NCBI GenBank assembly: GCA_036826295.1
Contig: DAISWO010000006.1
Coordinates: forward strand, 1 to 44,765
DNA: 44,765 nt
Direction of reading: 5' to 3'
DNA from: DAISWO01 sp036826295
Lineage (GTDB): Bacteria > Patescibacteriota > Saccharimonadia > Saccharimonadales > JAGQNJ01
The stretch's first letter is position 1, and every line of letters begins with the position of its first letter. Below, one piece after another: positions 39,364 to 44,765 of the stretch. A program made the position numbers and the translations under genes. Under the pieces are notes generated by a model, which was not told where the DNA came from, ran no database searches, and worked only from the letters and a program-made list of their open reading frames with translations.

Positions 39364-40878
39364 TTATTTAGCGAATTCGACAGCGCGGGTTTCACGAATG
39401 ACATTCACTTTAATCGTACCCGGATACTGCATTGTTGACTCTACTTTATTAGCGATATCACGTGCTAGCTTTATAGCATTTAGATCGTCAACATCTGTTG
39501 GACGAACAAACACTCGTATCTCTCGCCCTGCGCTAATCGCATAAGCCTTTTCAATACCAGGAAAGCCTGTAGCCACGTTCTCGAGGTCTTTCATTCTCTC
39601 GACGAAGTTCTCGGCACTAATGTTACGAGCACCCGGTCGAGACGCACTTATCGCATCCACGACGCGCACAATCAACGCTTCGGTAGTCGTAGCTTCGACG
39701 TCGTCATGGTGAGCCTCGGCTGCATGGGCTACTTCTTCTGGTACACCATATTTTCTGGCCATTTCACCACTGATATGATGATGCTTGCCCTCTATCTTGT
39801 GAGTCAGTGCCTTACCCATATCATGGATCAGCGCAGCGTATTTTGCAGTCTTTACGTCTGCACCTAACTCTTCTGCAATTACGCCAGCGATATGCGCCAT
39901 CTCGGTACTATGCTTTAGTACATTCTGACCATAAGACGTACGGTATTTTAGCTCACCAATTAACTGCAAGACTTCTTTTGGTATACCAACTATACCAACA
40001 TCGCGTGCCGCGTCTTCGCCTGCGCGCATAACGTCTTTTTGAACGTTCTTTTGCGCTTTTTCGACAGCTTCTTCTATTCGTCCAGGGTGGAATCGCCCAT
40101 CCTTTAATAACGCCTCTAACGTCTGCCGAGCAACTTCACGACGCACAGGGTCAAAACTCGATAGCACTACATAGCCGGGAGTATCATCTACCATAATGTC
40201 CACACCTGTTGCACGTTGCAAAGCCTGAATATTACGGCCTTCCTTGCCGATAATTCGACCTTTCATCTCCTCATCTTCTAATTTGATCGAAGTAATAGTG
40301 CGTTCGGCGGTTACTTCGCTGGCCATCCGCTCCATAGCGCTAGTTATAATAAACGCCGCTTTATCCTCAGCGGTGTCTTTAGCTTCATTTTGCATCTTGG
40401 CAATCATGCTGAGCAGATCTTCTTTGATGTCTCGTTCGGTCATTTTCATTAACTTGTCAGCTGCATCAGCTTTAGTTAATTTGGCGACTTTTTCTAATTT
40501 GTCTTGTTGTTTTTTGCGAATATCCCTAATCTCATCTTTTAATGATTCGATTTCTTCTTCTGATTTTCTAACTTTTTCGGTTCGTTTATCAATCTCGTCG
40601 AGCTTTTTATCTAGAGATTCTTCACGATCAAGTAATCTTTTCTCGACGTCCTTTGTTTCGCGACGACGCGATTGTTCTTCTCTTCTCGCAGTATCTGCGA
40701 TTTCGTGAGCTTCGGTTTTTGCTTTAGATATTAGGCTCTCTGCCTCTTTTTTGGCTTTATCTAGCTCTTTTTTAGTTTTTTCTTCTACTGCTCCTGATTT
40801 TTGTTTTTGAACATAAGTACTAACACCAAAACCAGTGCCAATACCAACCACAGCCAAAACTATGCTAATTGGTTCCAT
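39364..40878 (-). CDS. rny: Ribonuclease Y
   Basis: Membrane-bound endoribonuclease that starts mRNA decay. A 504-residue protein with an N-terminal helix (SIVLAVVGIGTGFGVSTYV), a long charged coiled coil (about 30-180), a KH domain (RIIGKEGRNIQALQRATGVD) and an HD domain with HDMGKALTH, then HHDDVEA. The ATG at 40878 is chosen because GGGAAGGATAGGGAT lies just upstream and MEPISI begins the membrane helix. In operon with the histidine phosphatase. Confidence 0.96.
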   Translation of the reverse strand: MEPISIVLAVVGIGTGFGVSTYVQKQKSGAVEEKTKKELDKAKKEAESLISKAKTEAHEIADTARREEQSRRRETKDVEKRLLDREESLDKKLDEIDKRTEKVRKSEEEIESLKDEIRDIRKKQQDKLEKVAKLTKADAADKLMKMTERDIKEDLLSMIAKMQNEAKDTAEDKAAFIITSAMERMASEVTAERTITSIKLEDEEMKGRIIGKEGRNIQALQRATGVDIMVDDTPGYVVLSSFDPVRREVARQTLEALLKDGRFHPGRIEEAVEKAQKNVQKDVMRAGEDAARDVGIVGIPKEVLQLIGELKYRTSYGQNVLKHSTEMAHIAGVIAEELGADVKTAKYAALIHDMGKALTHKIEGKHHHISGEMARKYGVPEEVAHAAEAHHDDVEATTTEALIVRVVDAISASRPGARNISAENFVERMKDLENVATGFPGIEKAYAISAGREIRVFVRPTDVDDLNAIKLARDIANKVESTMQYPGTIKVNVIRETRAVEFAK

Positions 40879-41088
40879 ATCCCTATCCTTCCCTGTTGTT
40901 CTGGCGATTTTTGCCAACGATCACTATCACTTCTTTAGTCAGCTAAAATATCCAGATTTTTCAATTGTTACTAAAAATTACTTACGGATTACACGTCCAA
41001 AACGTCGTCTGTATTCCTATATATAATGATAATCTAGTGAGCCCAATCTAGCAATAAATAATCGAATAATCGTGGTACTATATATAAA

Positions 41089-41325
41089 ATGATTGGTTAC
41101 GTAAAAGCCCCAGACAGTTGCGAATTACCGTGCGATTATGCGACATGGCAAGATATGTGGGATTTAGGAGAAGAAGGTAGCGCTAGATTACGTGAAGCTA
41201 TCGCAGACGATAATGCTCATCGTGGCGAAACTTTACGCGAAAGACTTTCCCCGCGGGCCGTGGAGGCTGTTGAAAAATACATGGGACATATTGCTGACGA
41301 TTTTCTCCGCTCGATACCCTACTAA
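41089..41325 (+). CDS. Small hypothetical protein
   Basis: A 78-residue acidic helical protein, not recognised: MIGYVKAPDSCELPCDYATW, then helices rich in Arg/Glu. Two cysteines (SCELPC) are spaced CxxxC. A TACTAT lies 7 nt before the ATG. It ends 2 nt before the convergent tsaB stop. Confidence 0.6.
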   Translation: MIGYVKAPDSCELPCDYATWQDMWDLGEEGSARLREAIADDNAHRGETLRERLSPRAVEAVEKYMGHIADDFLRSIPY

Positions 41326-41327
41326 TC

Positions 41328-41717
41328 TTATTTTTTCTGCTGTGTTATGTGTGGATCTCGGCCATATTCTGGCATCACTAATTCGTCATTATCTCCAGCG
41401 TCGAGGCGACGTACACATTCTGCCTGCCAGTCTGGTCCTGTCTGACCAACTATCGGAATTTGTAATTCGATAGCCATAGTATTTAATACTGTTAAGCCTA
41501 TGCGCAGACCGGTAAAGCTACCGGGCCCTTTATAACAAATTATTCCTGTCAGATCCCTTAATTCAAGTTTATGTTTTTCTAGTAATTCGCGTATCTTTAT
41601 ATGAATAGTATTTCCAAGCTCGCGATGAGCTACCCAAATAATCTCATCAATCTTTTTACCACTATCAAACATAGCAATCTCTGCATCGGGGTTATCTGAT
41701 CGGAGACTAAGAATCAT
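41328..41717 (-). CDS. tsaB: TsaB-like t6A synthesis protein, short form
   Basis: Partner of the t6A37 tRNA-modification complex. The ASKHA-fold N-terminal half is present, with CYKGPGSFTGLRIGL matching the TsaB signature and LRSDNPDAEIAMFD at the start. At 129 residues it lacks the C-terminal half of normal TsaB (about 220-230). Since the start overlaps the tsaE stop by 4 nt and no frameshift is apparent, this looks like a natural short form rather than a broken gene. Confidence 0.85.
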   Translation of the reverse strand: MILSLRSDNPDAEIAMFDSGKKIDEIIWVAHRELGNTIHIKIRELLEKHKLELRDLTGIICYKGPGSFTGLRIGLTVLNTMAIELQIPIVGQTGPDWQAECVRRLDAGDNDELVMPEYGRDPHITQQKK

Positions 41718-42178
41718 AAGTCTTTTACCAAATATCCTAAATTATTCGGGCACATCAAAGTAAGTTTTCTGGAATCATCCACACTTGGTACAAACTTAAT
41801 TATTAATCTTTCAGGCGGTAATTGTTTGCCCGCATCTTTGGCCCATTCGATAACAGTTACGACTTTTTTATCGCCGAGAGCATCCTCTAATTCAAATCCA
41901 ACCATTCCGGCTTCGTCCAGACGATAAAAATCAAAATGCCAAATCTCAAATCGCGGTGCACTGTAAACATTTTTTATCGTAAACGTCGGGCTAGATACGC
42001 CGTCTTCTGAGCCCGCCCCGCGCGCTAATCCCCTAACAAAGGTTGTCTTCCCGCCGCCCAAGTCGCTATTTAGTTCAATTACTTCACCGCCTTGCAACTG
42101 TTGGCCAATTTTTTCGCCCAACTTTTCAGTATCATCAGCACTCGAAGCCGTAATATTATGCGTTTGTCTGTTGCTCAT
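41714..42178 (-). CDS. tsaE: tRNA t6A biosynthesis ATPase TsaE
   Basis: A 154-residue P-loop ATPase of the threonylcarbamoyladenosine complex. Walker A region LNSDLGGGKTTFVRGLARG, SSPTFTIKNVY and the FDFYRLDEA motif identify the family. The ATG at 42178 gives a family-like length; an in-frame upstream start at 42205 is less likely. It overlaps tsaB by 4 nt. tsaD is not in the window. Confidence 0.93.
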   Translation of the reverse strand: MSNRQTHNITASSADDTEKLGEKIGQQLQGGEVIELNSDLGGGKTTFVRGLARGAGSEDGVSSPTFTIKNVYSAPRFEIWHFDFYRLDEAGMVGFELEDALGDKKVVTVIEWAKDAGKQLPPERLIIKFVPSVDDSRKLTLMCPNNLGYLVKDL

Positions 42179-42249
42179 CTGTAAAGATGTTACCTTATTA
42201 CGCATGCGGGTTCAAAACTTACAGCGGGCGATGTATACTGGTTAAGCAT

Positions 42250-42786
42250 ATGATTCTTGGGCAACAATTACTTAACAAACCTGTACTAAGCTTGCGCACT
42301 AGTGCGCCAGTTGCCTCTGTAACTGCAATTATAGTAAACCCCAACAACCTCAAGATTGAAGGGTGGCATGCCAGTGATATGAACCGTAAAACAGATGGTA
42401 TTTTACTAGCTCAAGATATCCGCGATATTATGCCTCAAGGTTTTGCCGTCAATGATCACGACGCTATCTCTAACCCCAGTGACTTAATTCGTCTAAAGCC
42501 GATTCTAGATATTAACTTTGAACTAATCGGAAAACCCGTATACACCGAAGACAAAAAACGACTAGGCAAAGTCACAGACTATGCTTTTGAAAAGACGGGG
42601 TTTTTTATCCAAAAAATCTATGTCGAACAATCAATAGTAAAAAGCTTTAGTGGCGGAAGTCTAATTGTCGATCGGTCTCAGATTATCGAAATTACCCATA
42701 AAAGAATTACTGTAAAAGAAGCTAATGAACGGGGTAGCGTGACCGTCTCTAATCAAGCTGTTCAACAAGAAGCGGCGCCCGCCTAG
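42250..42786 (+). CDS. PRC-barrel domain protein
   Basis: A 178-residue protein with two PRC-barrel-like halves: MILGQQLLNKPVLSLRTSAPV at the start and ELIGKPVYTEDKKRLGKVTD in the middle, with a Gln/Ala-rich tail. PRC-barrels are small beta-barrels found in RimM and photosynthetic reaction centre H subunits; the function of the stand-alone form is unclear. TATACT lies 10 nt before the ATG at 42250; the upstream in-frame ATG precedes that promoter and is rejected. Confidence 0.85.
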   Translation: MILGQQLLNKPVLSLRTSAPVASVTAIIVNPNNLKIEGWHASDMNRKTDGILLAQDIRDIMPQGFAVNDHDAISNPSDLIRLKPILDINFELIGKPVYTEDKKRLGKVTDYAFEKTGFFIQKIYVEQSIVKSFSGGSLIVDRSQIIEITHKRITVKEANERGSVTVSNQAVQQEAAPA

Positions 42787-43385
42787 CCTAGTTTCATAGC
42801 TTCTTTGACATCACTATAGCTAAAGCCTTGACGTAACAAATACGCAATTAGTTTTTGGTCATCCTGATAGCGACTTTGGGTACGTTTTTTTGCAATAAGT
42901 TCACGAATAACGGCTAGCTCATCGGTTTCATCATCCGCCAGCACCCCATCAATAACAGATTGTTCAACTCGTTTTTGTTTTAATTCCTGTGATAACTTCC
43001 GCTTACTCGTGGCTTTGAGCAATCTTCGATTATCCACCCACGCCTTTGCAAAAATATAATCATCAATATACTGCAGTCTTTTTAACCTTGTTATTATTTG
43101 ATCAATGATCTCGGACTCATTGTCTTTACGTCTTAAATAATCTCGTAGCTCCCACTCACTACGCGCTCGCCTCGACAACATATCTAGACTACGCATATAA
43201 GCTTTATCTAAAACTGCCGTCTGTTTTAACTGTTCTAGTTCGGTGGTTGTATATTCCCTATTCAGTCTAATCCCTGACTTCATCAATTCGTTCTCTGATA
43301 AAGAAAAGGAATATTTATCATCAATAAAAATCGAATACCTATCCTGCCGTTTCACTTGCTGCTTTATATCTGTGATTTTTAGCAT
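42783..43385 (-). CDS. recX: Regulatory protein RecX
   Basis: A 200-residue helical-repeat protein modulating RecA filaments. Motifs: YMRSLDMLSRRARSEWELRD, LQYIDDYIFAKAWVDNR and the C-terminal LIAYLLRQGFSYSDVKEAM. recA is not in the window. TACTAT ends exactly 6 nt before the ATG at 43385. The 3' end overlaps the PRC-barrel gene by 4 nt. Confidence 0.92.
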   Translation of the reverse strand: MLKITDIKQQVKRQDRYSIFIDDKYSFSLSENELMKSGIRLNREYTTTELEQLKQTAVLDKAYMRSLDMLSRRARSEWELRDYLRRKDNESEIIDQIITRLKRLQYIDDYIFAKAWVDNRRLLKATSKRKLSQELKQKRVEQSVIDGVLADDETDELAVIRELIAKKRTQSRYQDDQKLIAYLLRQGFSYSDVKEAMKLG

Positions 43386-43423
43386 AGTTTAATAGTATCA
43401 AGATTTGTCGATTCCCTTCACGC

Positions 43424-43453
43424 TTGACATCATGAGAAGTTTTAGTGTAGATT
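43424..43453 (+). promoter_or_regulatory. Promoter of the pilin-signal protein genes
   Basis: TTGACA (43424-43429), an 18-nt spacer and TAGATT (43448-43453) form a good sigma70 promoter about 40 nt before the ATG at 43493, leaving a short leader with an AAAAAGG Shine-Dalgarno-like stretch. Confidence 0.6.
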
Positions 43454-43492
43454 CATAACATAAGCGTAAAAAATAAAAAAGGTTAACAAAAA

Positions 43493-44749
43493 ATGACAAA
43501 ACAAAACAACAAAGGCTTTTCTCACATAGAAGCATTTTTTATATTACTAATAGTTGTAGTTATCGGTGCTGTCGGTTTTAGCGTTTACAAGCGATCGTCT
43601 AATGGCGCCAACGAGGAATTCATTAAATCTGCTGAGGCACAAGGTTGCCCTATAGCCGCCCAAACCTCTGTCAAGGCACAAGAATTCTACAAAAAAAACA
43701 AAGCCACTTTCATGAAAGATTATGGATCAAAATATTTATGGGTCTGGAAACTTGGCCTACCTTATCCTGAAAATGCCCCTTATGCGAAAAATGCAGACGA
43801 CTGGGATAAGGCTGATATGTCAACCCTAAATCGCTCAGAATCAAACATGTACAGAAGAAGTACTTTTAAATTCGATTGTGCAATCGAGAAAAAATGTGGC
43901 ACCGAAGCAACGTCCGATTACGACAATCAGAACAGGGTAAGATGGTGCGTAGGTAAAGAACGAATTAAGACCCAGCCGGCTAGCTTCAAAGGTATGAAAA
44001 CTGTAGCTAACGACAACAAAGGTATGAAAGTAAAGGCTTGTCGAGTGTCCAGTGATCCAAAAAAACAAATACGATTCGGAGTATTTGATACCTACGCTGA
44101 AGCTAAAAAGATAGTAGAGAACTACGAAAAGAAAACAGGCGTAAAATTCAAAGCAGCGGCTATACCGAGCGGATTCACTCCTGAACGATGGAAAAAGATG
44201 ACCGTGTACGATAAAGGGGGGACAGACAAAGAACGCGCAATTGCAGAAGTACAAAAACGACTTTACGATGTTACCTATAAAACTGATGAAAGCGCTTGGT
44301 ACAATACCATGCCAACACACGCTTATCTCAAAATGAACAAAGGATTAAAGCGCAAATATTATGGTGGCAAAACTAATAGTGCATCACTACAGCAAGTAAG
44401 AACTGCTGAAAGCGTAGTGTGGATGGGTGGCGTATATTTACGAACTCCTCTTGATGGGGCGAGCGAGACAATATTCCACTACAACAAAATTGAAGGCTAC
44501 CACAAAAGCGCCAACAAGGGAGAGAAAAACCCAATCGTTCACTTCTCGGTCACTTACTGGCGTACTATTCCAAAACTTAGCCATTCCACAGACTGGATGG
44601 GCACACACCCCGTTATATCTGACAGCTCAAACTCTACGAAGAGAGTATTCAAGGCAGAAACTCGGTTTAATAAACTAGCGAAGTGTAGCAACACGATGTA
44701 CCCAACATCGCTCTACGAACTAGCTAAAAAAGAAGGCTGGGACTCGTAA
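43493..44749 (+). CDS. Secreted protein with a type IV prepilin-like signal, unknown C-terminal domain
   Basis: A 418-residue protein starting with NNKG/FSHIE and a hydrophobic helix (AFFILLIVVVIGAVGFSVY): a class III signal cleaved after G8 with Glu at +5, like the amylase-family protein at 6560. The large ectodomain is Lys-rich, with several cysteines (EGC-type EAQGCPI, KFDC, KKCG, RWCVG, KACR, LAKC). No enzyme family recognised. The next gene starts directly at its stop with almost the same first codons. Confidence 0.85.
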   Translation: MTKQNNKGFSHIEAFFILLIVVVIGAVGFSVYKRSSNGANEEFIKSAEAQGCPIAAQTSVKAQEFYKKNKATFMKDYGSKYLWVWKLGLPYPENAPYAKNADDWDKADMSTLNRSESNMYRRSTFKFDCAIEKKCGTEATSDYDNQNRVRWCVGKERIKTQPASFKGMKTVANDNKGMKVKACRVSSDPKKQIRFGVFDTYAEAKKIVENYEKKTGVKFKAAAIPSGFTPERWKKMTVYDKGGTDKERAIAEVQKRLYDVTYKTDESAWYNTMPTHAYLKMNKGLKRKYYGGKTNSASLQQVRTAESVVWMGGVYLRTPLDGASETIFHYNKIEGYHKSANKGEKNPIVHFSVTYWRTIPKLSHSTDWMGTHPVISDSSNSTKRVFKAETRFNKLAKCSNTMYPTSLYELAKKEGWDS

Positions 44750-44765
44750 ATGACAAAACAGAACA
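44750..44765 (+). CDS. Start of a tandem pilin-signal paralogue (truncated by the window)
   Basis: ATG at 44750 follows the previous TAA directly. The 16 visible bases encode MTKQN and differ at a single base from the start of the 43493 gene, so a tandem duplicate with the same signal probably begins here. It is cut by the window end. Confidence 0.6.

Noticed and set aside
40244..40708. 154-codon plus-strand ORF opposite rny
   Set aside because: It is antisense to the Glu/Lys-rich coiled coil of RNase Y, giving a Ser/Leu-rich product that is a composition artefact.
41328..41717. tsaB as a pseudogene
   Set aside because: The frame is intact, the signature motif is present, and the start is coupled to tsaE; no remnant of the C-terminal half is visible downstream.
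43841..44320. 159-codon minus-strand ORF opposite the pilin-signal gene
   Set aside because: Shadow of the strong plus-strand gene; no promoter and a Phe/Ser/Cys-rich product typical of antisense frames.

Overview
The window looks like a chromosomal piece of a reduced-genome Patescibacteria (CPR) bacterium, most likely a Candidatus Saccharibacteria (TM7) relative. This is an inference from gene content and style: standard code with UGA as stop (it ends pyrD and two small ORFs), many tiny membrane proteins, a MurA with an N-terminal HTH domain, a membrane-anchored Hsp100 ATPase, a very short TsaB, RNase Y, proteins with a pilin-like signal, and scattered peptidoglycan genes. No rRNA or phylogenetic marker confirms it. 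Six tRNA genes are present, all with encoded CCA: Lys(CUU), Arg(UCG), His(GUG), Arg(UCU), Gly(UCC) and Pro(UGG).

Layout. 0-2.7 kb: an unrecognised protein, then four tandem receiver-only response regulators. A 100-N scaffold gap sits inside the third, at a tract repeated in the fourth. 2.7-5.6 kb: murD behind a coupled 21-codon ORF, facing murI-folD. 5.6-11.5 kb: surface and membrane proteins (DUF5684-like, a GH13 amylase-family protein with a prepilin-type leader, an LRR lipoprotein-like anchor, DUF975-like) and a TetR-fasciclin operon with a visible operator. 11.7-16.7 kb: mostly minus-strand single genes (divergent acyltransferase, NUDIX, pyrD, GyrI-like, DUF1905), several separated by a repeated intergenic module ending in a terminator. 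16.7-20.1 kb: the tRNA-Lys locus surrounded by broken tRNA-Lys pieces, PNPOx-like and unknown proteins, tRNA-Arg(UCG). 20.2-27.5 kb: membrane protein, XRE regulator, murB, glyA, mraY, a P-loop kinase and HTH-murA. 27.5-31.7 kb: unknown proteins and tRNAs His, Arg(UCU) and Gly. 31.8-37.6 kb: Hsp100 ATPase with a coupled membrane partner, VIT-type transporter, SEC59-like lipid kinase, DEAD-box helicase with a structured leader, and a zinc-ribbon microprotein. 37.7-44.8 kb: tRNA-Pro with broken copies on both sides, phosphatase, RNase Y, TsaB-TsaE, PRC-barrel, RecX, and a tandem pair of pilin-signal proteins.

Common themes. Peptidoglycan precursor synthesis is represented by murA, murB, murD, murI and mraY as dispersed units. 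glyA and folD supply one-carbon units; tsaB/tsaE serve the t6A tRNA modification. Many genes have a -10 hexamer ending exactly 6 nt before the ATG, which predicts leaderless mRNAs, while others carry strong Shine-Dalgarno sequences.

The most unusual signal is around the tRNAs. Intact tRNA-Lys, tRNA-Arg(UCU) and tRNA-Pro are flanked by degenerate copies of themselves. Three of these copies are interrupted at the same T-loop position by a related 86-102 nt two-hairpin insert. A 30-nt palindromic element is cleanly inserted at the same D-stem position in two copies and near the acceptor in a third piece. Four intact tRNAs are followed by a trailer hairpin with an invariant outer stem and internal loop and a covarying inner stem.
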